A stretch of DNA of 64,000 nt, taken from the NCBI RefSeq assembly GCF_001906925.1, contig NZ_MRWQ01000001.1, positions 310,001 through 374,000 on the forward strand, written 5' to 3'. A program made the translations under genes and the position numbers. Numbering within the stretch: the stretch's first letter is position 1; every line of letters begins with the position of its first letter. This stretch comes from Domibacillus mangrovi. Lineage in GTDB: Bacteria > Bacillota > Bacilli > Bacillales > Domibacillaceae. Under the pieces are notes generated by a model. The model saw only the letters and a program-made list of their open reading frames with translations, was not told where the DNA came from and did not search any database. Of this stretch, positions 22,674-32,145 are shown one piece after another.

Positions 22674-24503
22674 TTATTTCGATTGATCATCCATTTTGAG
22701 AACGGCCATAAATGCTTCTTGAGGCACTTCAACCGAGCCCACTTGCTTCATACGCTTTTTCCCTTCTTTTTGCTTCTCAAGAAGCTTCCGTTTCCGGGAA
22801 ATATCACCGCCATAACATTTGGCAAGGACGTTTTTACGCATCGCTTTAATCGTCGAACGAGCGACAATTTTATTTCCAATGGCTGCTTGAATAGGCACTT
22901 CAAACTGCTGGCGCGGAATAAGTTCTTTTAATTTTTCAACGATGATTTTTCCCCGTTCATAGGCAAAATCACGGTGTACGATAAAACTGAGTGCATCCAC
23001 TGTTTCCGTGTTCAGCAATATATCCATTTTTACAAGTTTCGACTGCTTGTAGCCGATTAATTCATAATCAAATGATGCGTAGCCTTTCGTGCTTGATTTC
23101 AGCTGATCAAAGAAATCATAAACAATTTCAGACAGCGGCATTTCATAAATAACACTGACGCGATTCGTATCAAGGTACTGCATATCGATAAAGATACCAC
23201 GTTTACCTTGTGCCAGCTCCATTACTGTGCCAACAAAATCATTAGGAACCATGATCGATGATTTAACATATGGTTCTTCCACGTGAGCGATTTTTTGCGG
23301 ATCTGGCATATCAGAAGGGTTATCAATGCGAAGTTCTTCCCCATCTGTCATTGTCACCTGATAAATAACGCTCGGTGCTGTTGTGATCAAATCAATTTTA
23401 AATTCACGTTCAATCCGCTCTTGAATAATTTCCATGTGAAGTAGACCGAGAAATCCACAGCGGAAACCAAATCCAAGCGCCTGTGATGTTTCCGGTTCAT
23501 ACTGAAGAGCAGAATCATTTAATTCAAGCTTTTCAAGTGCGTCACGCAAATCATTGTATTTAGAAGCGTCAATCGGGTAAAGCCCACAGTATACCATTGG
23601 GTTTAATTTCCGATACCCCGCCAGCGCTTCTGATGCGCCATTTTTTGCGGATGTAATCGTATCACCCACCTGTGTGTCGCCGACATTTTTAATCGCGGCA
23701 GCAAGATATCCAACGTCCCCTACTGTCAGTTCATCACGGGGCGTCGTTTTCGGTGTAAATACGCCAATTTCTGTGACATCAAATTCCTTGCCTGTTGCCA
23801 TCATTTTAATTTTATCACCGACTTTAATCGTACCATTAACCACGCGAATATAAGCGATAACACCGCGGTATGGATCATACAATGAGTCGAAAATAAGCGC
23901 TGTAAGCGGCGCATTTGGATCGCCTGTTGGTGCCGGCACTTTTTCAACAACTTGCTCCAAAATTTCTTCAATACCAATGCCTGCTTTCGCAGATGCAAGC
24001 ACGGCATCCGATGCATCTAGTCCGATCACGTCCTCAACTTCCTGACGCACACGCTCAGGCTCTGCTGCTGGCAAATCAATTTTATTAATAACCGTCATAA
24101 TTTCCAAGTTATTATCTAGTGCAAGATACACATTCGCAAGCGTTTGCGCTTCAATGCCCTGTGCAGCATCAACGACGAGAATGGCTCCTTCACATGCTGC
24201 CAGACTGCGCGATACTTCGTATGTGAAGTCGACGTGTCCTGGTGTATCAATAAGATGGAATATATACTCAATTCCGTTTTTTGCTGTGTACGTAAGCTCA
24301 ACAGCATTTAATTTAATTGTAATGCCACGTTCCCGTTCAAGATCCATTGAATCAAGGAGCTGGCTTTTCATTTCACGCGCAGTGAGCGCATTTGTTTTTT
24401 CTAAAATACGGTCTGCGAGCGTCGATTTCCCATGATCAATATGGGCAATAATCGAGAAATTGCGGATTCTCTCCTGCCGTTCTAATCTTCCGTTATCATT
24501 CAT
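22674..24503 (-). CDS. lepA: Elongation factor 4 (LepA)
   Basis: The 609-residue translational GTPase has G1 AHIDHGKST (20-28), DTPGHVDF (about 85), NKIDLP (about 140) and the LepA-specific C-terminal domain ending in [17 protein letters not shown]. LepA back-translocates or remodels ribosomes and assists 30S biogenesis. AGGAG is 13 bases before the ATG. It lies between spoIIP and hemW as in other bacilli. Confidence 0.97.
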   Translation of the reverse strand: MNDNGRLERQERIRNFSIIAHIDHGKSTLADRILEKTNALTAREMKSQLLDSMDLERERGITIKLNAVELTYTAKNGIEYIFHLIDTPGHVDFTYEVSRSLAACEGAILVVDAAQGIEAQTLANVYLALDNNLEIMTVINKIDLPAAEPERVRQEVEDVIGLDASDAVLASAKAGIGIEEILEQVVEKVPAPTGDPNAPLTALIFDSLYDPYRGVIAYIRVVNGTIKVGDKIKMMATGKEFDVTEIGVFTPKTTPRDELTVGDVGYLAAAIKNVGDTQVGDTITSAKNGASEALAGYRKLNPMVYCGLYPIDASKYNDLRDALEKLELNDSALQYEPETSQALGFGFRCGFLGLLHMEIIQERIEREFKIDLITTAPSVIYQVTMTDGEELRIDNPSDMPDPQKIAHVEEPYVKSSIMVPNDFVGTVMELAQGKRGIFIDMQYLDTNRVSVIYEMPLSEIVYDFFDQLKSSTKGYASFDYELIGYKQSKLVKMDILLNTETVDALSFIVHRDFAYERGKIIVEKLKELIPRQQFEVPIQAAIGNKIVARSTIKAMRKNVLAKCYGGDISRKRKLLEKQKEGKKRMKQVGSVEVPQEAFMAVLKMDDQSK

Positions 24504-24594
24504 TGTTATAGTTCACTCCTGTTATCGGCACATGTATACTAATGTGATTATATCAGCGCGCTATACAATTGACAACGAACATTGAACGAGACAG

Positions 24595-25680
24595 TTATTC
24601 ATTTTGTTCCGATTTCACAAAACGGGATAAAATATCTGCAAATGCTGCCGCGCTTCGTTCCAGCTCTTCCCGCGTATTTTCCACGCCGCCCATTTCAATC
24701 AACGCCGCTCTTTTAGATAAATCTTGATTGAATTTCCCGTTCGTTTGACTTCCTGATTTCACAATAACGCCGCGTGACAGTCCAGGATAATATTTTTCAA
24801 ATAATTCATGAAGGGCTGCTGCAAAACGAGCATTTTCTTCATATCCAGGGTGCTCACCACCGACAACAAACACCGTTTTCGCCATTTGTTGTCCGTTGAT
24901 CACGGCTGTCGTTACATCTTTTAACTGCGAATCTCTGTGAATATCAATTAAATATTCAAGTGACGGCTGTTGCTGCTGAGCAGACGCGACAACTGTTCTT
25001 GATTCTTCGTATGACGCACTATATTGTTTCCCTTTTTTATTGAGCAATTCGCCTATATCTGTTTTGTTAACGGACACGCCAATTTTTCTTTCTGCTAATT
25101 TTTCAGCAATCATGTCACCTACTTCAACAATGTGTACTGGAGCTTGTCCATTTCCAGGCGTGAATGCTTCACTTGTATGCGTAAAATAAAGAAGTATTTT
25201 TTTCTCATATGCAGCCGGCACCTGTCCCGGCTCGTCTTCCACTGGCGGCTGCGAAATCGATTTCGGATCTGGCTCTACCGATTCTATCGGCATATTCGTA
25301 TAGTTGGTTCCTTCACCTGCAATTAAAATACGTCCATCATAAATTGAAAATCCAGGCAGTTCTTTTCCAAGAAACGTCCGTGGATCTCGAAGACTAATGC
25401 TCGATGCCGCATGAAAAGCCGCATCCACCCATTGAAGCGTATCTACTTGTTCCGTCTTTGCGGCTTTAAATGATTTGTTTTCAAATGTAAGCAGCCGGTA
25501 AAAAGACGAGACCGGCAGTTCTGCCGCTGCCCTGCTCATTGATTCGAAGGAAAAATGATACGAAAAAGGCATCACAGTAAACAAACCCGCTGTCCAAAAA
25601 GGCATGACGATAAGCGCCGCACATGCTGGGGCGATCCAGATCGCTGCGTTTGATTTTTTTTGCAGAAGGATACGTGCCAA
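24595..25680 (-). CDS. spoIIP: Stage II sporulation protein P (SpoIIP), peptidoglycan hydrolase
   Basis: The product has a transmembrane segment close to the N-terminus. The amidase domain shows DIHRDS, FVVGGEHPGYEENARFA and KRAALIEMGGVENT, matching the SpoIIP family. With SpoIID and SpoIIM it degrades septal peptidoglycan and drives engulfment. The 5' end is unsettled. TTG at 25680 gives 361 residues but touches its Shine-Dalgarno (AAAAGGGG). The open frame extends to an ATG at 25782 inside gpr, which gives about 395 residues, nearer the family's 401, but has no binding site and spans the gpr terminator. Confidence 0.85.
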   Translation of the reverse strand: MARILLQKKSNAAIWIAPACAALIVMPFWTAGLFTVMPFSYHFSFESMSRAAAELPVSSFYRLLTFENKSFKAAKTEQVDTLQWVDAAFHAASSISLRDPRTFLGKELPGFSIYDGRILIAGEGTNYTNMPIESVEPDPKSISQPPVEDEPGQVPAAYEKKILLYFTHTSEAFTPGNGQAPVHIVEVGDMIAEKLAERKIGVSVNKTDIGELLNKKGKQYSASYEESRTVVASAQQQQPSLEYLIDIHRDSQLKDVTTAVINGQQMAKTVFVVGGEHPGYEENARFAAALHELFEKYYPGLSRGVIVKSGSQTNGKFNQDLSKRAALIEMGGVENTREELERSAAAFADILSRFVKSEQNE

Positions 25681-25716
25681 CCCCTTTTCACGTCTTGTCC
25701 TATATGCATATGCAGA

Positions 25717-25745
25717 AAAGAAAAAAGCAGACCGAAATTCAGCCT
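25717..25745 (-). terminator. Terminator after gpr
   Basis: GCAGGC and GTCTGC pair around a 9-base loop, followed by TTTTTTC, overlapping the gpr stop codon and lying in the region where spoIIP should begin. Confidence 0.65.
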
Positions 25746-26740
25746 GCAAAAAAAGAACGTGTTTCTTCTGGTGGCCTGTCATGAAGCGCTTCGTTCAATG
25801 CGCTTGCAATAACAGCCGCCGCTCCTTGAATAAATAGATCGGCTTCTTTTGGTGTGACGATCATGTTTAATCCTGCTGGTGTGAGAACATCACTAATTAG
25901 CTGCCGCTTTTCATTTTCATCGAGTAATCCAATATTGCCCAAAAACGCCTGCTTCCAGTTTTCATCATCATGCCCACTTCTCTCTTCAAGATGCTTCATA
26001 ACAAGTTCAACTGCATCACGTGTGACCGTCGCAGCGTCAATAACGGTTGGAATCCCAATTGCAATAACAGGAATACCGGCGGTTTGGCGGCTAATTTCTT
26101 TTCGCCTATTGCCAATACCAGCACCTGGTTGAATACCAGAATCTGTCATTTGTATTGTCGCATTTAACCGCTCAATCGAACGAGATGCTAGCGCATCGAC
26201 GACGATTATAAAGTCAGGTTTCTCACGCTCTATTAGCCCAAGCAAAATGTCACCTGTTTCGATGCCGGTCATGCCCATTACACCTGGTGAAATCGCACTG
26301 ACCGGACGGTAGCCTTTCTGTACATGTTCGGGGTGCAGTTTAAATAAGTGATTGGTCACAATAAGCCGATCGGTGACGCGCGGACCGAGTGAATCCGGTG
26401 TAACGTGATCATTTCCAAGACCGGCAATTAAACACGATGCATCACGGCTCAAGCCCGCAGATTCAATAAACACTTTAATTTCCTTAGCCAACACACGGCT
26501 AATAGCGGCATGACGAGATGAATCAGAACCGCGTAAGTCCTCTGATTCAACTGTTATATAAAGCCCCGGCCGCTTCCCTGTGATTCTCTCTCCTTCTTCA
26601 TTGATCGTTACCGTTGTCACAAGCGTATTTTCCCGCTGTTCCTCTTTCGATATAATCCCATCTAATTTGCTGCCATGCTTTTCCTCAGCTATAAGTGCTG
26701 ATTCTAACGCCAAATCCGTTCTTATTGACCATTCTTCCAT
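25739..26740 (-). CDS. gpr: Germination protease GPR
   Basis: The 333-residue protein is the aspartic-like protease that degrades small acid-soluble spore proteins during germination. Family blocks include SIRTDLALE (the autoprocessing site precedes TDLA), GYRPVSAISPGVMGMTGIE and SDSGIQPGAGIGN. ATG at 26740 follows GAGAGGTG; a GTG three codons up overlaps it. The propeptide before TDLA is only about 7 residues, shorter than in B. megaterium. It is transcribed divergently from rpsT and precedes spoIIP, the usual pair. Confidence 0.95.
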   Translation of the reverse strand: MEEWSIRTDLALESALIAEEKHGSKLDGIISKEEQRENTLVTTVTINEEGERITGKRPGLYITVESEDLRGSDSSRHAAISRVLAKEIKVFIESAGLSRDASCLIAGLGNDHVTPDSLGPRVTDRLIVTNHLFKLHPEHVQKGYRPVSAISPGVMGMTGIETGDILLGLIEREKPDFIIVVDALASRSIERLNATIQMTDSGIQPGAGIGNRRKEISRQTAGIPVIAIGIPTVIDAATVTRDAVELVMKHLEERSGHDDENWKQAFLGNIGLLDENEKRQLISDVLTPAGLNMIVTPKEADLFIQGAAAVIASALNEALHDRPPEETRSFFAG

Positions 26741-26813
26741 ACTGTGCACCTCTCTTTTTTAAAATCAGTATGGCCCTGAGTGTAATAGTTTATTCCTTTA
26801 CACATGATTCCTA

Positions 26814-26842
26814 TTGCAATTCTCTCATTCCTTTGTTAGAAT
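26814..26842 (+). promoter_or_regulatory. Sigma-A promoter of rpsT
   Basis: TTGCAA (26814-26819), 17-base spacer, TAGAAT (26837-26842), giving an untranslated leader of about 70 bases before rpsT. Confidence 0.8.
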
Positions 26843-26921
26843 ATCTCTTGTTGTTTACTTCAATAAATGAATGATAATCGGGTACGAATAAAACTTCGAT
26901 CCACTTTAGGAGGTGACAGGA

Positions 26922-27176
26922 ATGCCAAATATTAAATCTGCCATCAAACGCACAAAAACGGCTCAAACTCGTACAGCTCGCAACGCACATGTTAAATCTA
27001 CAATGCGTACTGCAGTGAAAAAGTTTGAAACGGCCGTTGCTAATAATGATGAAAACGTAAAAGAATTGCTTGTAGAAGCAGTCAGCAAAGTTGATAAAGC
27101 TGCAGCAAAAGGTCTTATCCACAAAAATGCTGCGAACCGCCAAAAAAGCCGTCTTATGAAGAAATTGGCTAACTAA
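26922..27176 (+). CDS. rpsT: 30S ribosomal protein S20
   Basis: The 84-residue, Lys/Arg/Ala-rich protein starts [18 protein letters not shown] and ends KKLAN, a normal bacillar S20, which binds 16S rRNA early in 30S assembly. ATG at 26922 follows AGGAGGTGACAGG; an in-frame ATG three codons earlier overlaps the ribosome-binding site. Monocistronic, with its own promoter and a bidirectional terminator shared with convergent holA. Confidence 0.97.
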   Translation: MPNIKSAIKRTKTAQTRTARNAHVKSTMRTAVKKFETAVANNDENVKELLVEAVSKVDKAAAKGLIHKNAANRQKSRLMKKLAN

Positions 27177-27208
27177 TAAAAAAGTGTCCGCCATGGACAC
27201 TTTTTTTA
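27177..27208. terminator. Bidirectional terminator between rpsT and holA
   Basis: AAAAAAGTGTCC and GGACACTTTTTTT form a hairpin with A/U tracts on both sides, ending rpsT (+) and holA (-). Confidence 0.92.
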
Positions 27209-28225
27209 TTTTGCTCTCATCATTGTTTGCAGCCGGAAGAAAAACATTTCAATAATCATTTTCTTCTCCATTCCGCTGCTTTTCATTTCATAATCACTTT
27301 CAGCGAGCAACTGTATAATGAATGCAAGCTGCGTTTCAGAAAAAGAATGGCTTTGCCCTGATGCAATTTTCACTCGAAATGGGTGCACTTTTAAATGACC
27401 CGCAATTTGCTGCTGCCCATACCCTCTTTTTGATAATTCTTTTACCTGATAAATCAGCCTGAACTGACCAGCAATGACCGCTAAAATTTTTAACGGCTCT
27501 TCATTTAAGCGAAGCAAATCATAATAAATACGAAAGGCCTCCTGCAGTTTGCCCGATACAATCTGATCCACAAGGCGAAAAATATCACTTTCAAGTGTTC
27601 GTGCCGTTAACTTCGTGACCGCTTCTTCTGTAATTTCTCCTCCAGCACCTGCATACAGCGCTAATTTCGATATCTCCGTTGCCAATACAGACAATTGAAA
27701 TCCTGCAATGTTTAATAGCTGATGGATGGCCGCTTCATTTATGATGGCCCCTTCTTCAGCCGCTTTGCTTTTAATCCAACCCGACAATTCCCGTTCTGCC
27801 GGCCGCTTTGCTTCCAGCACGCCTGCCTGTTTTTTGATTAATTTCGTTATTTTTTTTCGTTCATCTAGTTTTTCAAAATGAGCTTGAAAGACGAGAATCG
27901 TAAACGGAGATGGATCATTTAAATAGTGCTCCAGTTTTTTTAAATCATGTTCGATTTTTAATTTTTCAGCAGTAAAAAAAAGCGGATTTTGAACAAACAC
28001 AACTTTTCGCTCTCCTAAAAACGGTAGCGTTTCCGCTTCTTCGACAGCCAGGTCAATAGGAACTTCTGTCATATCAAATGAGATGACATTCAAATCTGCA
28101 TCATCACCGTCCAATGCATGTTTAATTAATAGCTTTCGTGCTTCTTCAATAAAATATTGTTCCGGCCCATACCATAAATACAATGAACGAAACCGGCTGT
28201 TTTTCAATTCCTTTAATACATCCAT
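27206..28225 (-). CDS. holA: DNA polymerase III delta subunit HolA (YqeN)
   Basis: The 339-residue protein matches the Gram-positive delta subunit of the clamp loader: an N-terminal AAA+-like fold without a working Walker A (starts MDVLKELKNSRFRSLYLWYG), a middle lid and a C-terminal collar. Delta opens the beta clamp. GGAGACGAGTGA precedes the ATG. In bacilli it lies next to rpsT and the comE locus, as here. It is convergent with rpsT. Confidence 0.94.
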   Translation of the reverse strand: MDVLKELKNSRFRSLYLWYGPEQYFIEEARKLLIKHALDGDDADLNVISFDMTEVPIDLAVEEAETLPFLGERKVVFVQNPLFFTAEKLKIEHDLKKLEHYLNDPSPFTILVFQAHFEKLDERKKITKLIKKQAGVLEAKRPAERELSGWIKSKAAEEGAIINEAAIHQLLNIAGFQLSVLATEISKLALYAGAGGEITEEAVTKLTARTLESDIFRLVDQIVSGKLQEAFRIYYDLLRLNEEPLKILAVIAGQFRLIYQVKELSKRGYGQQQIAGHLKVHPFRVKIASGQSHSFSETQLAFIIQLLAESDYEMKSSGMEKKMIIEMFFFRLQTMMRAK

Positions 28226-28439
28226 TCACTCGTCTCCATTCATTTATCCCCATTAACGGGCAGATCCCTACCGATTCTTCTTTCATTTTATCTTTCTTTA
28301 TTTTAGAAAAACAAAAGCTATTCCGCAAGGTGCAGGATAAATGTGTACATTTTTTGTCTGCACTTGCTGAAATACGCAACAGAGTCTGGATTTTTCTTAG
28401 CTATTTGTCTATACTTATATTGAAATAGGAGGGGTAATT

Positions 28440-28571
28440 GTGAACGAATTCGAAAAAAATGTACAATCTACACGCAACGACGCAGTTGACTCCGGAGTAG
28501 GCTTTGCTGTCTCATTCGTCTTCTTCTCTGCAATGTTTGTCCTTGCCACTGTCATTCAGCTTGTTGGCTGA
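28440..28571 (+). CDS. yqzM: YqzM-family small membrane protein (43 residues)
   Basis: GTG at 28440 after AGGAGGGG opens a 43-residue frame beginning VNEFEKNVQSTRNDAVDSG, with one hydrophobic helix (about residues 21-42). This closely resembles the 44-residue B. subtilis YqzM, which lies at the same place between holA and comEC. Function is unknown. It is oriented opposite to its neighbours and ends at a bidirectional terminator shared with comEC. Confidence 0.88.
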   Translation: MNEFEKNVQSTRNDAVDSGVGFAVSFVFFSAMFVLATVIQLVG

Positions 28572-28581
28572 TTATCGCACG

Positions 28582-28615
28582 GAAAAAAATCCGCCTACAT
28601 TCAGGCGGATTTTTT
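28582..28615. terminator. Bidirectional terminator between yqzM and comEC
   Basis: AAAAAATCCGCCT and AGGCGGATTTTTT form a strong hairpin flanked by A and T runs, reaching the comEC stop codon. Confidence 0.93.
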
Positions 28616-30905
28616 ATTCTGGCGCAAGCGCACTTGAAATCGTTCCCCTGTCTTCTTTAAATACATATGAGATGCTACCATGCAGATCCGTTCTAAACAC
28701 CTTCACGCCAGCGTTCGACAAATTTTCAAGCACTTCTTTATGCGGATGTCCATATCGATTAGCTACTCCTGCAGAAATAACAGCATATTCAGGCCTGATT
28801 GCTTCCACAAAGCGAGCGGATGTCGACGAGCGGCTCCCATGATGGCCGACTTTCAACCAATCAACATCGACATCATATTTTTTCAGAAATTCTTTTTCAC
28901 CTGCTTCTTCATAATCACCCGTAAACAGCCATTTTTTCCCACCGATTTCCGCATATAATACAAGTGAATCGTTATTCCCTTCATATTCTCGGTCATCTGG
29001 CGATAAAAACTGAAACACCGCATCTCCTTTCGTCCACTTTTCTCCTTCTAGCCCTTCACGCACATTCATCTTTCCAGTCGAAACCGTCACCAATATTGAT
29101 TCCATGACAGCCACGCTGCCTGAACCCGGTGAAATAATGATCTCATCCGCAGGTATCGCTGATAGCACTTCAGTGGCTGCACCGGCATGATCGAAATCTG
29201 CATGCGTTAAAATAAGTTTATCTAGTCGGGTTATCCCTTTTCGTTTTAAAAAAGGCACAACGGTATCCTTTCCAACAGAAAACCTATGCGTTCGCTCTGT
29301 CCACGGTTCTTTTTCAAAAGGCAAACGCCCGCCCGTATCAATTAAATAGGTTCCTTTTCCATATGGCAGCTTAATAAAGATACTGTCGCCCTGTCCGACA
29401 TCAATAAAGGTCACTTCTCCTTCAGAAGAAAACCGGCTCATTCCGGTCATCATACTAAGCAGCAAACCACAAACCAATAAACTGTACCGGACTGTATTCA
29501 TTTTTTCCCACAATAAATACGAGGCAATAACCACAATAGCAGCAATCACGATCCATTGTACATCCGGCTGTCCGGTAACCAAAACCGCAAACGGAAGATC
29601 CGCCATTTCCGCGGCCAAGCTATCCATCATTTTCAGCAACACATTTAAAGGATCTATTATCATCCGCACAGGCATTAGAAAAGAAAGAACAAATGCAGTA
29701 AAAAGTGACGGCAACATCACGACCGAATAAAACGGTACAAATAATAGGTTAGCTGCTGGTGCAATAATCGACAGCTCAGAAAAGTGATAAATTAAAAAAG
29801 GAAGGGCCGCCATTTGTGACAAAATCGAGACCGCTACTGACAATTCAACTGCATTCCGACAACGTTTTAAAATGGCACCTGTGCATAAAACGAGCGCCCA
29901 TGTAACCGCATAGGATAGTTGAAACCCCACTTGAAACACTTGATAAGGATCTAGCACTATCATAGCGATAAACACCGCTCCAAGCGCTGATGCCGGCTTC
30001 AGACGTACATGTGAAGATGACGCAGTTAAAATCGCTCCCGTCATCAAGCAGGCGCGGACGACAGGCGGAGAGGCTCCGGTTAAAAGCACATAAAGCGGCA
30101 ATGCCATTAAAATGATCATCCTCGCCCGCTCACGTGTAATACCTATACGAATAAACCCGTAAAATAGCATTCCTGACAGCATCGTAACATGCAAGCCCGA
30201 AATCGATAAAATATGAACGATGCCAAGCCGTTCGTAATCTTCATTGACATCTTCACTACTCAACAAGCGATCGCCGAATAAAAGCGCAGCAGCGGTCGCG
30301 TTAAGTGGATCTGGAAACTGATTATGAATTCGTTCAAGTGCAGCAGTGCGCCATCTAGCAGGCACATAACGGATGGAATTATTCATCATACATTGATCCG
30401 TGGAGATCAAATCAGGAGTTAAAATAAAATAAGTATGATGAGTGGATAAATAGGCCCGATAATTAAACTCACCGGCATTCCGTGCTTCATTTGGTTTGAT
30501 AGCTTCTGCCTTCATCCGGCACGTCAAACCAGGAGATAGGACTGCCGCAATATGCTTTTTAGCTTCTTCCGATTCGATTCGATAGGAAAGACGGAATGGT
30601 TCACCAGTCTGTACATCTTTCACGCTTGCATTTAACCGGTCGCCGTCAATCCGTACATCATTCGTAAAAACAACAGTCCATTCCGCTTCTTCACCGGTAA
30701 ATTGTGATATGTGACGTGCTTCATGAAACAGGGAGGTTCCGTATACAAGAAGCAGCCCTGCCACCATAAAGAGACGATCGCGGCGCTCTGCTCCGCTCCA
30801 AAGTGTAACGGATAATATAAAGAAAAAAAAGATAATGAAGCCCGGTGCATGAAGTACATATAAAACCGAACAAAGCGCTGCAACGCCGATCCGGAGAAAG
30901 GTCAT
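28614..30905 (-). CDS. comEC: ComEC, DNA uptake channel protein
   Basis: The 763-residue polytopic protein has the DUF4131 N-terminal region, the Competence transmembrane domain (VHILSISGLHVTMLSG is the diagnostic block) and a C-terminal metallo-beta-lactamase-like nuclease domain with LTHADFDHAG and VGHHGS. ComEC forms the channel that moves single-stranded DNA across the membrane in transformation and probably degrades the other strand. It follows comEB by 13 bases in the comEA-comEB-comEC operon. The frame is intact. Confidence 0.96.
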   Translation of the reverse strand: MTFLRIGVAALCSVLYVLHAPGFIIFFFFILSVTLWSGAERRDRLFMVAGLLLVYGTSLFHEARHISQFTGEEAEWTVVFTNDVRIDGDRLNASVKDVQTGEPFRLSYRIESEEAKKHIAAVLSPGLTCRMKAEAIKPNEARNAGEFNYRAYLSTHHTYFILTPDLISTDQCMMNNSIRYVPARWRTAALERIHNQFPDPLNATAAALLFGDRLLSSEDVNEDYERLGIVHILSISGLHVTMLSGMLFYGFIRIGITRERARMIILMALPLYVLLTGASPPVVRACLMTGAILTASSSHVRLKPASALGAVFIAMIVLDPYQVFQVGFQLSYAVTWALVLCTGAILKRCRNAVELSVAVSILSQMAALPFLIYHFSELSIIAPAANLLFVPFYSVVMLPSLFTAFVLSFLMPVRMIIDPLNVLLKMMDSLAAEMADLPFAVLVTGQPDVQWIVIAAIVVIASYLLWEKMNTVRYSLLVCGLLLSMMTGMSRFSSEGEVTFIDVGQGDSIFIKLPYGKGTYLIDTGGRLPFEKEPWTERTHRFSVGKDTVVPFLKRKGITRLDKLILTHADFDHAGAATEVLSAIPADEIIISPGSGSVAVMESILVTVSTGKMNVREGLEGEKWTKGDAVFQFLSPDDREYEGNNDSLVLYAEIGGKKWLFTGDYEEAGEKEFLKKYDVDVDWLKVGHHGSRSSTSARFVEAIRPEYAVISAGVANRYGHPHKEVLENLSNAGVKVFRTDLHGSISYVFKEDRGTISSALAPE

Positions 30906-30918
30906 TCACATCATCCTT

Positions 30919-31338
30919 TCAATTCAGCGAAGGTACATGTAAAACGTCAATATCTTTCAAAAAATGACTGTTCCATTTGTTTGGATACGCATTCCGGTAC
31001 ACAATTCGTTCGATACCGGCCTGCGCAAGTGTTTTCGCACAATTCTCACAAGGTTCATGGGTAACATAAGCTGAAGCCCCTTTTAGCTTGTCACGCTCCG
31101 CATGCAGTACTGCATTTAATTCAGCGTGTAGACAACGGATACACCGTCCTTGCTCAGACAATAAGCATCCTGCTTCATCACAATGTTCATGACCGTGAAT
31201 CGAGCCGTTATATCCGGTCGATACAATATGTTTATCTTTGACAATGACACAGCCAACATTTAACCGGTTGCACGTAGAACGTGTGGCAACGGCTTCTGCA
31301 ATCGTTAAAAAGTATTCATCCCAGCTTTTTCTTTCCAT
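30919..31338 (-). CDS. comEB: ComEB, dCMP deaminase-like protein
   Basis: The 139-residue zinc deaminase has HAE (71-73) and PCENC (96-100), plus extra Cys/His residues (HCDEAGCLL, CIRC) typical of the dCMP deaminase group. It probably turns dCMP into dUMP. In B. subtilis ComEB is 189 residues and dispensable for transformation; this form lacks the C-terminal extension. AGAGGG lies 5 bases before the ATG. Operon position between comEA and comEC. Confidence 0.9.
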   Translation of the reverse strand: MERKSWDEYFLTIAEAVATRSTCNRLNVGCVIVKDKHIVSTGYNGSIHGHEHCDEAGCLLSEQGRCIRCLHAELNAVLHAERDKLKGASAYVTHEPCENCAKTLAQAGIERIVYRNAYPNKWNSHFLKDIDVLHVPSLN

Positions 31339-31428
31339 AAAAACCCTCTTTTCTGTCTCTTCCGATCTTAACCGGTTTTTGCTTTTAGTTTAGCGGCAAA
31401 TCCTGAGTTTCGTCAAATTCATGTCTGC

Positions 31429-32064
31429 TTATTGCACTGTAATGAGCGATTCTAGCTTTTCAAATGTTTTGTCTCCAATTCCCGACACGTTTTTTAATTC
31501 TTCCACGGCCGCAAACGGACCTTCCGTTTCCCTGTAATCGATTATGGCCTGTGCTTTCACTTCCCCCACACTCGGAAGTTTCTGCAAACCGGATGAATCT
31601 GCCTCATTAATGTTAATAAGAGTACCTTCTGCAGTCTCATTGCTTTTTGCGGATGCTCCACCGTTTGTAGATGAAGCGATGATCGGCGGCACCTCTTCCC
31701 CTCTTGCCGGCACATAAATGACCATCTCGTCCTGCACTTTTTGTGCTAAATTTACCGCTGCAGCATCCGCTGTTTCCGTCAACCCACCTGCTTTATTAAT
31801 CGCATCATTCACCCTTTGATCACTCGTCATCCTATAAATGCCAGGCATTGTAACTGCTCCTTTTACATCAATCGCTACTTCAACCGGTACCGCTTCTTCA
31901 GTTAGAATTTCTTCTGCCATCACTTCTACAGGTGCTTCTTCAACTAGCGCAGGCTCAGGAGGGACTGCTTCTTCTTCCGTTAAACCGTACAACCAAAACA
32001 TAAGAACAGCTAGACCTCCTGCTGCTGGAATTTTGTACTTGTGAAGAAGCTGCTTCATATCCAT
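31429..32064 (-). CDS. comEA: ComEA, membrane-bound DNA receptor for transformation
   Basis: The 211-residue protein has an N-terminal anchor (about 12-28), a Glu/Val-rich spacer, a SLBB domain (about 60-115, VAIDVKGAVTMPGIYRM) and a C-terminal helix-hairpin-helix pair (about 147-210, LININEADSSGLQKLPSVG) that binds double-stranded DNA. It hands DNA to the uptake channel. ATG at 32064 lies 7 bases after GGAGG. First gene of the comE operon, divergent from comER. I saw no convincing paired ComK box in the 81-base divergent region. Confidence 0.94.
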   Translation of the reverse strand: MDMKQLLHKYKIPAAGGLAVLMFWLYGLTEEEAVPPEPALVEEAPVEVMAEEILTEEAVPVEVAIDVKGAVTMPGIYRMTSDQRVNDAINKAGGLTETADAAAVNLAQKVQDEMVIYVPARGEEVPPIIASSTNGGASAKSNETAEGTLININEADSSGLQKLPSVGEVKAQAIIDYRETEGPFAAVEELKNVSGIGDKTFEKLESLITVQ

Positions 32065-32145
32065 GTTTGATCCTCCTTTTCAACTGGAATAAATCATTTT
32101 TTTCGCACGTATAGTTAAAAGATGAACTAGGAAGGAGATTACGTC

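Noticed and set aside
26811-27200. A 129-codon minus-strand frame covering rpsT
   Set aside because: It is the mirror of the S20 gene; the plus-strand gene has promoter, Shine-Dalgarno, family match and terminator.
28400-28430. TATACT as a -10 for yqzM
   Set aside because: It would place the transcript start almost on the Shine-Dalgarno and has no good -35; the promoter remains unidentified.
32065-32145. ComK box (AAAA-N5-TTTT pair) in the comEA-comER divergent region
   Set aside because: Only one weak half-site with a mismatch is visible and no properly spaced partner.
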